This document shows positions 1 through 12,073 of a DNA stretch of 64,000 nt, one piece after another. The DNA comes from Pilatotrama ljubarskyi (lineage: Eukaryota; Basidiomycota; Agaricomycetes; Polyporales; Polyporaceae). Location: the NCBI GenBank assembly GCA_022385805.1, contig MU277711.1:124001-188000 (forward strand), given 5' to 3'. Made by a program: the position numbers and the translations under genes. Each line of letters starts with the position of its first letter. Positions within the stretch are counted from its first letter, which is position 1. Under the pieces are notes generated by a model, which was given only the letters and a program-made list of their open reading frames with translations, did not search any database and was not told the DNA's origin.

Positions 1-1410
1 AACCCCGAATCCCAGGACATTCTCCAGGAGGCTGTTTCCGCGCCGACGATCTTCGATTCGCAACTGTACCTCTTTGAGGCTACGGGAACGCTCGTCTCGC
101 TCCTGCACAAAACACCGGATCAAGCTGCCGCACTCCTGCTTTCCGTCGTCCGGCCACTATTGGACGAGCTTTCGGTCAGCTTGCAGGCCGTGAAAGGCTC
201 CAGCGATGTGCTGCCGATCCTCAGAGTGCACCACATCATCATGGCGCTGGGCAACATCGCGAAGGGATTCCCGGAGTACCCGAATCCCGTGCCTGAGGGC
301 TACGTCGCGCCACCACTCGATGTCTTCCGGGAGGTCGGTCAGGCCATTCTGGTCTGTCTCGAGGCTATGAACGTGTTCAGGGTCGTGCGAGACGCGGTAA
401 GCTTGACTTCTCCGGGCGGAGGCTTCAAAGACTGAGAGTTGCCACCAGACGCGCTTCGCTTTTGCGCGCATCCTCGCCACCACCGGTTCGACGGTGGCGC
501 AGCTCATCCCGGCGCTCATGGCGAACCTGCTTGCTCACTTCGAGCCTACGGAGCTGATCGACTTCATGAACTTCATCGGGCTCTCGATCCACAAGCTCCA
601 GGTAATGTTTCAAGTGGCGGATCACTCGACTCTCCGACTGATGGGATTGCAGGAGGACATGATGGACGTTCTTGATCAGCTCATCGGCCCTCTCAGCGCG
701 CACATCAACGGCATCTTGGCTCAGCCAGTCACCGGCACCGACGATCAAGTTACGCATACTGATACCAAGCGAGCATACCTCGGCCTTCTCAACAGCATCA
801 TTTCCTCGAAGCTCCATACGGTTTTTGTCTCGGACAGTAAGCAGGCCATCTTCCACGAATCGGTTACAAAGCTGACTGGAGCTCCAGGGAACAAGGCGCA
901 GCTGGAGAACCTCCTGGAGAGCATGCTCCGGCTGGCTGAGGACCCATCAGATCCTACAAGTGAAAAGGCTGCCTTCTCGTTCCTAGGACGATGCGTTACT
1001 GTATGGGCGGAGCCTACCAAAACGCCGGGCGCTCAACAGGTGCTGCCTGGTTTCGAGCGGTTCGTCTACGAGCGTGTGGTCCCGACTGCCTTTGCCGTGA
1101 TATCCTTGCCTCAGTTCAATATCAAGGATGGACAGATTGTGGTCGTGAGTCTTTGGATGTTGCTTTCCGTTGATGCAAAGTCTAATTGTGCCCTTCGAAG
1201 GTCCTACAAGAGATCGCCAACTTCCTCCAAACGGTCTCGAAGACCAGAGGGCAAGAGGCCTTCGACTTCTTCGTCTCCGTCTTCCTGCCTTCCCAGAACT
1301 GGCCGCAGGCGACCGCTCTAGAGTTTGCGACGAAGATGCGCGAGCTCGATGGGAAGGCGTTCCGCAAGTACTTCACAGACTTCGTGCGCGCCTCGCGCGC
1401 AGGATCATGA
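1..1410 (+). CDS. LOS1: Exportin-T (tRNA exporter), 3' part
   Basis: C-terminal part of the importin-beta/karyopherin family tRNA export receptor, which carries mature tRNA out of the nucleus with Ran-GTP. The window starts inside the gene. Coding exons are 1-396, 449-1144 and 1201-1410; the joins keep one frame (introns 397-448 and 1145-1200, both GT-AG). The roughly 433 residues are helical HEAT-like sequence, with stretches such as HHIIMALGNIAKGFPE and VFVSDSKQAIFHESVTKLTG that recall fungal Los1/Xpo-t. The stop is TGA at 1408-1410 after DFVRASRAGS. The N-terminal Ran-binding half lies upstream. Identification rests on remembered family resemblance over the whole segment; another karyopherin is possible but less likely. 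Confidence 0.85.
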
Positions 1411-1897
1411 AGCTAGTGCCCATCTGCCCGGTAGCACGACCTACTTTATGTTCATGACCATGATCACTTCACGCCGCATCTCTCACTCGCTGTCCGATTC
1501 TACTTTACCTCTGCCATCTATACTCACCATCTTTCGCCGTCGTTGCATTCCTTCGCTGTTCCATGCCCGCCACCTGCTACCGCATCAATCGCTGTATTGA
1601 CCACGACCCCACTTGTACCCATGAGATGCCCTTTTCGCTACTATAATCACTAGTGATAGTGTTCGCTAGATACAAAGGATCAGAAGAATGGAAAGAAGTA
1701 TGTTGGCATCGTTACGATTTTTTCATAAGCCGGAATATGAATGGGCGTCTTTCCGGAAGACGCTGAGGTCACCATCCGAGACGGGCGCTTGCTCAGCATG
1801 TGCTCCTGCCGCAGGCCTTGGCCGCCACACCGGGTGTCTTCGTCTCGCATACATTGCTGGCCTGCTGACAAACCTCTTGCGAGTCTGACATATCAAG
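1411..1897. other. Intergenic region LOS1-CUL3
   Basis: A 487-base spacer holding the LOS1 3' region and the CUL3 promoter. Short reading frames here have no recognisable content. I see no tRNA, repeat or clear core promoter element. Confidence 0.5.
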
Positions 1898-4800
1898 ATG
1901 GCTTCTGGTATGTTACGTTTGCTATATCTTGTATGCCGCTTTCCAACTCGTCTGTGACAAAGTGCCACCACGCATGCGAGGAGGCAAGGCTCGAATTGTG
2001 AGGCAATCCCCAATGCCCTTAAGGTGATTGTCTCTGACCGTCTATAACAGAAACCTGTGAAGAAGGTATGATCTGCTTCCGAGTGTCCTGGCTACGCTGT
2101 CTGACCTGTGGTCGCGGCGCGCCGTAGCATGGCCCGGACATATCCATGGACGAGACGTGGGCGAAGCTCTCTAGGAACATCATTGAGATTCAAAACCACA
2201 ACGCCGCCAACCTGTCCTTCGAGGAAAATCATCGATATGCGTACAACATGGTTCTCTATAAAAGCGGAGATAAGCTGTACAAGGGGTCTACGCAGCTCAT
2301 AGCGGAGAACCTAGAGAAGCTCGCGAAGGAGTACATCATCCCAGCCTTCCCGACAGGCGTGTCCAGTGATCCGGTGCAGAGGAGTCAGGAGTGCGAAATG
2401 CTGTTGAAGGCCTTGAAGAAGGTTTGGGACGACCATACGTCGAGCTTGTCAAAGTTGCGGGATGTCCTGAAGTATATGGTGAGTTATTAATCTCAGTGCA
2501 TATCACGGAGTGTATGCATACGGCTTTTAGGATCGTGTATACACCAAACAAGCGGGAGTGCCGGAAATCTGGGATGCAGGCCTCATACTGTTCATCAAGC
2601 ATATCATTCAACCGCCAATCGAAGACCATGTCATATCTGCCATCCTCACTCTCATCCAGATAGAACGCGACGGCTACACCATCAACCGCTCTTCCGTCAA
2701 AGGTTGCATTGATGTGTTCATTCAACTCATTGACCCTACAACTCGCGATGGCACCTCCATATACCTCAGAGACATCGAGCCCGCCATTCTACAGGAAAGC
2801 GAGTCCTTCTACAAGGCCGAAGGGGAGAGGTTGCTGGAGTCTTGTGATGCACCCGAATACCTTCGACGAGTAAGTTATCTATGTCGAGGATCATGACGCC
2901 TCCCTTAACATCCCACAGGTTGAAGCACGGTTCCAAGAAGAGGAGTCCAGGACACACCACATCCTGTCAACACTGACAAGTACTCCTTTGCGACGCATTC
3001 TGGAACAGCACTTGGTGTCGGCACATCTCTGGACAGTAGTGAACATGCCTAACTCTGGTCTGGATGCTATGATTGACTCGGACAGGATCGAGGACCTGGC
3101 TCGATTATACCGGCTATATACGAGGGTCGCTGCTGGTCTACCCTGCCTGCGCAAAGCTCTCAGGGAAACTGTCATCCGGAGAGGCAAGGAGATCAACGAC
3201 GCAAGCACAGGACTCGCCGGTGATGGCGCAGAGTCGCAGGAAGAAGACGTCGCGGAACCTTCAGCGAAGGCGAAGGGAAAAGCGAAAGCTCGGCCACCAA
3301 ATCCTGCGTCGCAGACGCTCGCGCTTGCGTTGAAGTGGGTACAGGACGTCCTGGACCTCAAGGACAAGTTCGACACCATATGGCGCAAGGCCTTCCAAGG
3401 CGACCGTGATCTCGAGAGCGGGCTGAACGAGGTACATCCAAGGCGCTACTTGAGAATGCGCTAGCTAATCTCCACTATAGGCATTCGAAACCTTCATCAA
3501 TATGAACGAGAAGTCACCAGAATATATCTCGTTGTTCATTGATGAGAATCTCAAGAAAGGCCTCAAGGGGGTGTGTACATCGGCGAAGAGCGTTATGACG
3601 TCAGGAATTGACATTTCTTCAGAAATCAGACACGGAGGTGGATATTGTGCTGGACAAGACGATCACCGTCTTCCGCTATGTAACCGACAAGGACGTCTTC
3701 GAGCGCTACTACAAGGGGCACCTCGCTAAACGTCTGCTGCTGGGCCGCTCAGTGTCGGATGACGCGGAGCGAGGGATGCTTGCGAAGCTTAAGGTGGAAT
3801 GCGGATACCAATTCACGCAGAAGCTCGAGGGCATGTTCCACGATATGAAGATATCTGCGGAGACCATGCAGGCCTATCGCGAGTATCTCGCGAAGAATGC
3901 TATCGTAAGGCTTTACTCTGCTGGGACGAGTCGGAGCGGACGCTCATCCTGATTTTAGGAACAAGACATTGAGCTGTCCGTCATTGTTATGACCTCCACT
4001 TTCTGGCCAATGTCGCATTCCGCTGCGTCATGTACCTTCCCGGCGCAACTCATCAACGTCTCAAAGTCCTTCGAGCGCTTCTACCTCTCCCGGCATTCTG
4101 GACGTCGGCTAACGTGGCAACCCTCACTCGGCAATGCGGATGTGCGGGTGAAGTTCAAGTCAAGAAAGCACGATTTGAACGTCTCGACATTTGCTCTGGT
4201 CATTTTGTTGCTGTTCGAAGACATTTTGGACGATCAGTTCCTGACATACGAGGTATGTTCTAGAACATCGCATCCGCTACCTGCAGAGCCAGAACTTCAA
4301 ATGACTCACGAACGTCGCAGGAGATCAAGTCCGCGACAGCTATCCCAGATGTAGAGCTCAAGCGGCAGCTACAGTCGCTCGCGTGCGCGAAATACAAGGT
4401 CCTGAAGAAGCACCCACCAGGGCGAGACGTGAGCCCCACGGACTCGTTCTCGTTCAATGCAGAGTTCTCCGCGCCCCTCCAGAAGATCAAGATCAGCACC
4501 ATTGCGTCACGGGTAGAGAACACCGAGGAGCGGAAGGAGACGAAAGACCGCATCGACGAGGAGCGGCGACACCAGACTGAGGTGCATTTCATCTCTATGA
4601 GTAATGTCTCGCAAAGCCCTTGACGGTCTGACTATTTGGTGCTGTATAGGCGTGTATTGTCCGGATCATGAAGGACCGAAAACATATGACGCATAACGAC
4701 CTTGTCAACGAGGTTACGCGGCAGCTCGCGAGTCGCTTCCAGCCTAACCCGATAGCGATCAAGAAACGCATAGAGGGCCTGATTGAGGTACGTTGAGTCT

Positions 4801-4948
4801 GCGTCTCTTCCTTGCCCTTGCTGACGAGGAGTCTACTAGCGCGAGTATTTGGAGCGCTGCGAGGACCGCAAGTCGTACAACTACCTGGTATGTTCTCGTG
4901 TTCAATCTAGGTGTCAAGGCATGCGCGCTGACCACACTGCAGGCATGA
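1898..4948 (+). CDS. CUL3: Cullin-3, scaffold of BTB-type E3 ubiquitin ligases
   Basis: Scaffold that binds BTB adaptors at its N-terminus and Rbx1/E2 at its C-terminus. Thirteen coding exons join in frame (793 residues): 1898-1907, 1963-1997, 2051-2065, 2128-2478, 2531-2869, 2919-3431, 3481-3570, 3623-3904, 3959-4252, 4321-4581, 4650-4787, 4840-4887, 4943-4948. The N-terminus reads GGKARIKPVKKHGPDIS, then [18 protein letters not shown], the Cul3 signature. Exon 8 begins the cullin homology domain ([14 protein letters not shown]). The neddylation motif IVRIMK has its lysine at 4671-4673, in the C-terminal winged-helix domain. The last exon is six bases (Ala plus stop), giving the expected C-terminus SYNYLA. 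The first three exons are only 10, 35 and 15 nt, inferred from frame and motif. An acidic, Lys/Ala-rich loop lies near residue 320-345. Confidence 0.95.
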
Positions 4949-5106
4949 GTGGGCATGTATCATCGTATCTGTATTACCAGTGTATCTCTCGCTTGTCGTT
5001 GCTCGTCCGGTCGTTTCTTGCGGTTGTCTGCGACAACTCGATAGCAATAATATTAGGCTCCGATGCGGTAAGTACTTCCCCGGTCATACTCTACGACCCA
5101 ATAATT

Positions 5107-6544
5107 CTATAGCTCGTCCTTGGAATGTGCACCTTGGCTATCTGGATGTAAAGCGAGAAGGAGGCCTGGTAAAGCCGCTTAGATAGCGGAAATTCTGAGA
5201 TATGACAAAGACACATACGTCTCTTAGTCTCCGGAGAGATTTCTGTGGGAAGTACGACGTTGTACTCGACATACAGGTCGCCATACTCCGACGCCCCGTA
5301 CACTGGCATGCCCTCCCCCTTGATTACTTGTACGTACCCTGGATAGATGATGAGCGGGAGCAACGGGCTAGGACAGATGACTCTTACCTGGCTGCGTTAC
5401 GCTGTGTCGCTTGAGCGGCACTATGTGCCCGTCTAGGTGCGTGAGGTTCCGCTCGAAGCCGAACAGAGCCTTGCATCAAGATCAGACATGGGCACAGCGG
5501 CGTGAACGTACAAACCTACCTCCTCGATACCGATCGTCTCCTTCCAATACAACCCGCTCTCCTTCCTGCGCCAGCCACCCCGCTCCTTCTTGCTGCGGAT
5601 GCGCAGCACGATGTCACCGGGCTCCCAGTCCGGACTCTCGTCCGCCTCGCCCTCGAACACCACTTCATGACCTTCCGGAGCGCCCTTGGGAATCTCTAGC
5701 GTGTAGTGCTGCGTGTGGTCCATGACCTTGTTGCCTCCGCAATGCGGGCACTTGCGTCCGATGACCTTACCCCTTCCCCCGCACTCGTTGCATGTCACCT
5801 GACTCTGCGTGAACATACCGGGCATGATTTGCTGGCGTATGATGCGGATGCCCTGGCCGTTGCATGCCGTGCATGTGTGGATGTCGTCAGAGGAAGCGGC
5901 GCCGGTCCCTCGACAGTGGTCACATAGGATGCGCTTCTTGACCATGAAGTCGATGCTCGCGCCGGTATAAATGTCCGCGAGGGAGACCTCGAACTCGCTG
6001 ACGGATGTTGGTCCACGGCGAACTTGCTGGCCATGGTGACCGCCGCCGCCAAAGAAATTTTGGAACATGTCGAAGGGGTTCGCATAGTGCTGCTGGCCAC
6101 CCTCGTGTGCTTTCAGGCCCTCTTCACCGTACCGATCGTATATCTGGCGTTTGTTAGGGTCGGACAAGACCTCGTATGCTGCAAGGATATGAGGGAAAGC
6201 TGGCGACCGCGACAAGGATTACACTGACCATGGGCGATCTCCACGAACTTCTCCTCTGCGCCCGGGTCCTTATTCTTGTCCGGGTGGTACTTCCGGCTGT
6301 CACAACGGATGGGTAAGGACGCAGTGTTGACGCAGCAGAGTAACGCACCTGAGCTTCTTATACGCCTTCCTGATATCCTGCTCGGACGCAGATTTGGAGA
6401 CTGAGGAAGGCGTCAGTTATAGATATGCAGGGCCAGCGGGCTGCGCGCCTTAGACTAACGCTCTAGGACTTTGTAGAGATCAGCAGCATGTACCAGCAAG
6501 GCCGCAAGAAGCAGAAAAAGTAGCAGAAAGGCCGGAGAGCCCAT
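5107..6544 (-). CDS. SCJ1: ER-lumenal type I Hsp40 co-chaperone (Scj1-like)
   Basis: DnaJ-class partner of the ER Hsp70 (BiP/Kar2), acting in folding and ER-associated degradation. Exons (minus strand): 6460-6544, 6349-6400, 6229-6296, 5520-6178, 5388-5469, 5219-5338, 5107-5165; 374 residues. The start at 6544 gives a signal peptide with a leucine-rich core ending near LLVHAADLYKVLE. The J domain follows with its HPD tripeptide (SRKYHPDKNKD), then a G/F-rich segment (FFGGGGHHGQQ), four CxxC zinc-finger repeats (CDHCRGTG, CTACNGQG, CNECGGRG, CPHCGG), the substrate-binding C-domain and a terminal KDEL before the TAG at 5107-5109. The acceptor of the last exon could be 5166/5167 or the AG further upstream; both keep the KDEL frame. 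The signal peptide plus KDEL separates it from cytosolic Ydj1. Confidence 0.94.
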
Positions 6545-7660
6545 GCCGAGCGAACGGGACGGGAAGGGAATGCGGGGGGCGGCTGTAAAGAGTCGAAGCA
6601 AGTGAGTGAGCGAAAGAGCGCTGCGTGAGCCTGCCCCGATCCCGATCTGACACGTAGCCTAAGCCACGTGGTCTGGGGAACCCCTAACCCCGCACTAGGG
6701 TCTGGTGTCACTGGGGTTCTGCCATCGCGCGGGCGCCACTTTCGCGCTTATGAGGCGGTTTACTGGACTTTCTGCTATTGAATTTGCTATTTCCTCGAGA
6801 AACCCGCTTCTGCCTCATCAGACACCCTCCAGCACACTGATTCCTGCATGTGCTCCGCTGTACCTGCTCACTCTCCGTCGTTCCCCATCATTCCCCGCGA
6901 CACCTCTACAAAACTCGTCGCGCCCCGCGGATTGCGTTGACCGGCGCCTACANNNNNNNNNNNNNNNNNNNNNNNNNNNNNNNNNNNNNNNNNNNNNNNN
7001 NNNNNNNNNNNNNNNNNNNNNNNNNNNNNNNNNNNNNNNNNNNNNNNNNNNNNNNNNNNNNNNNNNNNNNNNNNNNNNNNNNNNNNNNNNNNNNNNNNNN
7101 NNNNNNNNNNNNNNNNNNNNNNNNNNNNNNNNNNNNNNNNNNNNNNNNNNNNNNNNNNNNNNNNNNNNNNNNNNNNNNNNNNNNNNNNNNNNNNNNNNNN
7201 NNNNNNNNNNNNNNNNNNNNNNNNNNNNNNNNNNNNNNNNNNNNNNNNNNNNNNNNNNNNNNNNNNNNNNNNNNNNNNNNNNNNNNNNNNNNNNNNNNNN
7301 NNNNNNNNNNNNNNNNNNNNNNNNNNNNNNNNNNNNNNNNNNNNNNNNNNNNNNNNNNNNNNNNNNNNNNNNNNNNNNNNNNNNNNNNNNNNNNNNNNNN
7401 NNNNNNNNNNNNNNNNNNNNNNNNNNNNNNNNNNNNNNNNNNNNNNNNNNNNNNNNNNNNNNNNNNNNNNNNNNNNNNNNNNNNNNNNNNNNNNNNNNNN
7501 NNNNNNNNNNNNNNNNNNNNNNNNNNNNNNNNNNNNNNNNNNNNNNNNNNNNGATGAGGAACGACGGGGCACATGCAGGATTCGCGCGCTTCGACGGGTT
7601 ATGGCGGTGAAGCGCGGGGAACGACGGGGCATGAGCAAAGTCAATAATTTAGTCCAATAA
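6545..7660. other. Intergenic region with assembly gap
   Basis: Spacer between the divergent SCJ1 start and the next gene, interrupted by 600 undetermined bases. The bases before the gap (about 6880-6930) and after it (7553-7630) contain related G/C-rich words in opposite orientation, such as cgttccccatcattccccgcg on the left and cgcggggaacgacgg on the right. The 5' exons of the downstream gene probably lie in or near the gap. Confidence 0.5.
6953..7552. other. Assembly gap (600 N)
   Basis: A run of exactly 600 N. The round length suggests an estimated scaffold gap. Nothing can be said about its content except that at least one exon of the downstream gene is missing from view. Confidence 1.
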
Positions 7661-9769
7661 CCACCGCGATACGCGCTCGCTGCACTCATCCAACTTGTTC
7701 CGTACCCCGCGGCTCTGGCTCTGGCCGTCCCAGTCTTACTATGCTCTCATGTCGGCCGTCCACAAAACCTGTCTCTGGGCTGGAGCTCCTCCGTAATACT
7801 GCCAAACGAAGGGCCTATTCGCACAAAGTCAGAGGTTGTCCGCTTCGACCATGTTCGCTCGGCTTGCTCTGACTCCAGGTACTTGTCTATAGCGTTCCCG
7901 TTCGCAGTCTCCAAGGAGAAGGCTATTGCAGACTTGAGCTGGAACACCGCTGCCTTTACCGGAGAGAAGGTCCCTGGCACATTTCTGAGGCATCTGCTCC
8001 CGAGCCTCAATGTTGACGCACTGCAACCCATCCGTGCCGTGCCAGTTTACCTCCCAACATGGGTCATTGACGCGGAAGCGGAAGTGACGGTCTGGTCAAA
8101 GAAACAGGAGTCCGATGATCATTTTGTGAAGGTACGTACCTCCTTACCTAGGCTTGGCATCAATGACACCGTTAAACCAGGACACAGCTCAAGTACAGTT
8201 CGCCCATTCGTACGTCATACCAGTTTGGGAAACATGCACCCGTTCTCATGCGAAATGCACCTTGTAGAGACATGCCAGGTCAGTGCTCCACCCTTCATGT
8301 ATGTCAATAGGTCCTGATCCTGACATATGTCTTGATAGGCTTTGCGTATGGTCCGCTATCCAACTTTAGCTTCATGAACCCACGACTGTTGGACGCGGAG
8401 ACCGTTCGATGGTCGGAAGACCTACGGAAACACGAAGGAGAAGACGTTATATGTGTTCCCTTCAGCCTGTCTCCATTCAAGCTGCCCGACGCCGCTCGTT
8501 CGCTTTCGATGGCAGACGCGAGTGTCGCGGATGTGCTCCGTTTCGAGCCTTCTAGTGTGAAGGAGACTGTGGTGAGTGCACAGTATAGATGGATGAGATT
8601 TCTACGTAAATGACCCCCTTCGCATAGCTGGCAGGCTACCCGGTCCTCCTGCCAGGATATCTTGCGCAATACAAAGTAGAAAACGCGTTTCATGGCAAGG
8701 TCGAAACCGTCTCCGCTTTCATCGAGGCCGGTGTCCCTCGTGTGAGTATCGCGGAGTCTCCTATCCTCCCACATGCAGCTCGTGCTCACCGATATAACAA
8801 TTTGCTCCTACCCTTACTCTCAGGGCCGTGCTGTGGTAGAGGTACTTCCAGCGGTTAGAGACTGGTTCAACATGTTCAACGTCCCGGTCGGAGATGTCTT
8901 CGTTCGAGGGCCGAACGCCGAGTTCGTGTACGAGTTCACGAACGCCCGCAGCCTGATCGGGAACCATATCAGCCTCAAGCACCGTCACCTCGTCGAGCAG
9001 TGGCTCGACCGCGCGGTGGTCCGGGGCCAGGCGATCGAAAAGTACCGGGACCGCTTCTTCGGGACGTCCGAGTCCGCCGCCGCGCGCAACGTCGACTGGT
9101 CGGATATACGGATCCGCCCGTTCGATCTCGAGGAGAGGCACGCGAACCTGTCCTGGCTCAAGAGCGGCGCGAATCTGTTCTTGCTCCGCACGATGCTTCA
9201 GGTGTATAACAGCAAGCGCGAGGTGCGTCGTGCTCTCTGACTGCTCCTGCCGCGTTTCGGGGCCGTCATTCGAGGGCGACTGACGGCGGAGTGCGACACT
9301 CAATTCTGACTATCTTTTTCAGAGCCTCTCGCAAACAGCGGACGGCACGTCCTTGGTACCCTCGGATAGCGAAGTCGAGTGGGTCAAGACGCAGATCGCG
9401 ACCACAGAGAAGGAGCGTGAGGAGAGCAAGCCCGCTTGGATACACGAGTATGAGATCCAGCAGCGCCTGCTTGCACCCCATGACAGCCCTGCGACTCCGG
9501 AGGCGCGGCTAGCACAAGAGGACGCGCCAGATGGAGCAAACAGGTCGGCGGAAAGTGATACGAAGCCTGCGGAGGGATACACGCCGGTGGCAGAGCAGAG
9601 GCCAGCGCAACAGGATGGACCGACAGAGGGGTACGGGCCGGCAGAAGGCGTTAGGCTATCAGAAGGTCATAAACCAGCAAAAGGCGAGCGGCCAGCCGAA
9701 GGCGAGAGGCCAGCGGACGGCGAAAGGCCGGCGGAGGGAACAAAGCCAACGGAGGGCGACAAGCCATAA
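7661..9769 (+). CDS. Conserved fungal protein of unknown function, 5' incomplete
   Basis: No function recognised. An open frame runs from just after a stop at 7658-7660 with no ATG in frame, so the first exon(s) must lie upstream, probably in the gap. It reads IQLVPYPAALALAVPVLLCS (a possible membrane segment) and continues with SIAFPFAV, then TGEKVPGTFLRHLLPSLNVD. Reliable exons after that are about 8340-8571, 8628-8741, 8824-9222 and 9323-9769. The splice pattern between about 8130 and 8340 is unresolved, although fragments DTAQVQFAHSY and GFAYGPLSNFSFMNP clearly belong. The resemblance to other basidiomycete hypothetical proteins (VQFGHSYLPG-type motif) is from memory. The last 65 residues are degenerate seven-residue repeats around PAEG(E/x)RPAEG, probably disordered. 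Stop at 9767-9769. Confidence 0.7.
9570..9766 (+). repeat. Degenerate heptapeptide-coding repeat (PAEGERP type)
   Basis: In the 3' exon of the unknown gene a motif close to GERPAEG recurs in tandem with drift (for example KPAKGERPAEGERPADG and then ERPAEGTKPTEGDKP). The period is 21 bases. It reads as a protein-level tandem repeat of charged and proline residues, typical of a disordered tail. Confidence 0.75.
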
Positions 9770-10043
9770 GCATTTGCGCCTGTATGTAGCTCTGCTTCGC
9801 TATTGGACCATGGACATCATAGATGCATGCGGGCTTCAGCCGAGCATTCGTTCGAGACGAGGCCTGGTCCTCGATTAGCCAGCGAGTCTCACTCGCCGAG
9901 CAGGGTCTGATACATGTCCGTATCGATCAGGAAAGTACAAAAGTCTACGCCATAGTGCTACATCACCCGCCCCAACCGTGTCGCCGGCGGTGAGTGGAGG
10001 TGCATAAGGATAAACTGAGGTCCGTGAGCGCTGTACAGGGTCT

Positions 10044-12073
10044 TTAAGAGCAGATGCCAGGATACATCCTGTTTGTCGGGTCTTGAGGGATCCAGCCCCC
10101 TTCGAGTCCCTTCTGGTAACTCCACTCGTCCGCATTCTCCGCCTGGAAACATGATGCTCAGTAAGACTTGGAGTCTGGCACGGCAGGCGACACGCCGCCG
10201 CAGAACGGTTGCGCAGGGAACGTTGCTCACCTTCCACGTCCAGAACGTCCATCCCTGGACCGCTTCCCCGATCGCGACTTGCGACTCCCAATACCTACGC
10301 GCAAACGGTCAAGTCAGCCCTCCGTCCAACGCATCCAGGCAAAGTTCAGTCGGTGCGTATGAGGGAGTAGACGCTCACATTCTGAGGAACTTCTTGTAGT
10401 CGTCGCTGAATGTGGACATGTCGCCCGTGTACCCGTCGCAGCTGCCAAACACCTGCTGCCCGGGCTGCCACGTCCCGTCCCAGCGCGCGCCTACGCCGCG
10501 GCCGTTGAGCCACTTGGCGCAGTCCGTGATCGCGTTCGACCACTCGCCGCTGACCGTGTACAGGTTCGAGGACGCGTACGCCTTGAGCGTATTCAGTACC
10601 TGGCAGGAGGACTGTGCGGGAATGCCCGGAGTCAGGGAACTTGCACTTGCGGGAAGACGCGTGGAGGGACACAAGAGACTTACGGCGATGTGCTCGTCCT
10701 GGGACATGGCGAGCTGGTTGTAGTTGAATATCTGGTATTCGTGCTGTCGTTTCCGCAACCAAGGGCAGAGGAGACAGGACGTCACGTTAGGTGGGAATGT
10801 CAGGCGACAGATCATTGCTATTTGACGTACGTAATCCATGAGGACACCCTGGGCGGACGGATATGTCAAGAAGCCGTCCCAGTCCTACGGGAGATACGAG
10901 CCTCGTGAGAGCGCGCTGGGGAGATCGTTGGCAGATCTACATACCCCAACACCGAGGAACGCGTCCCCGATCATGACCTTCAGCGACGTCCCCGCGACCT
11001 GGCGCACCGCGTTATACGCGTCCTGCCAGTAATCTCCGATGACCTTCGCGATGTCGCTCTGGAACCCAGCGGGCTCGTTCAGCACCTCGAGCACGTCAAT
11101 CATGCCTCCAATTTGGTCCGCTATGAACCGTATGATGTCGATAGTGCGGTTCACGTTTGAGCCCTGCGCCCAGTTCGCGGACCCGCGCCGCCCAGAGTTG
11201 TCGAACCCGTTCTGCGAGCCGGGCGCACCGTGCAGGTCGAGGATGACGTGTATCGAGTGCGTGCGTGCCCAGTTGAGAGCGCGGAGGAGGTACGGCCACG
11301 CCCCGGGGACGTAGGGCGAGACGGAAGTGGTGTAGTTGGTGTACTCGGACGTGATGGGCACCGACCAGTAACCTATCTGCATTCTGCGGCAGACGCATAA
11401 TGGTGTCAGCAATTGGGCTTGGCGTAGGGCGGACAGGGTTCGCCCGCAGAGACGGCACGGACGGACCGGACATGGTTGAGGCCTGCGGCTTTGATGGCGA
11501 TGAAGTCGTCTTCCGTTATCCACGTCTCCCAGTGGTTCTGGAGGACGTCGAGCGCGTAGTCCGGGTCTAGCATCTGGCCAAACGTGTATTCGTCGACGAT
11601 GTCTGAGTTGTTCGTATTCTCGAATATGCTCGGCGTTATCCATGGCTAGAGCGGCTTTAGTGAGTATGGCTGTGCAAGCATTCTGCCATCCAGTGCTCAC
11701 TTCGAGGACAAACCATCCACCCCTACATCACGCGGCGTCAGCACGAAACCAGTGCAAGACCTGTCCTCGACAGAGGCTGTACGCACAGATTGACTCCGCG
11801 CACAGTGTCTTTACCATAGTTGAAGGGAGTGGGAGAAGGGGTGGCAGAAGTGGATGTCGACGAAGTCTGAGAGGGCGCAGGAGCACCGCGACTACTCGCT
11901 GTATCGTTACTGCCGCCACTAAGAGGAACCTGCGGGTTGGTCCCCAGCTGGAGTTGCTGCTTCGGAACAAGACGACATTGTTGCTCGGCACGAGCACGGA
12001 GGGCGAACACAGTGACCAGAATCAGCAGAGGAAGCCTGAGCCGCAGAAAGGACCAAGATGGGAACATGTTCAC
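10044..12073 (-). CDS. GH5 exo-beta-1,3-glucanase (glucan 1,3-beta-glucosidase)
   Basis: Secreted or membrane-anchored cell-wall glucanase releasing glucose from beta-1,3-glucan. Nine exons: 11787-12073, 11701-11722, 11467-11645, 10945-11383, 10831-10884, 10684-10743, 10379-10611, 10231-10294, 10044-10142; 478 residues. The N-terminus carries a hydrophobic anchor ([19 protein letters not shown]), then a Ser/Thr/Pro linker, then the GH5_9 signature VRGVNLGGWFVLEPWITPS. The acid/base glutamate sits in EVLNEPAGF and the nucleophile in [23 protein letters not shown] near the end is also typical. One oddity: where the family reads VRIPIGYW, this gene reads VRMQIGYW across the exon 3/4 junction. 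A further upstream exon encoding a longer cytosolic tail cannot be excluded. The gene converges on its left neighbour. Confidence 0.92.

Noticed and set aside
6705..7689. Long frames running through the 600-N gap
   Set aside because: They are open only because N cannot give stops; flanking residues have no domain content.
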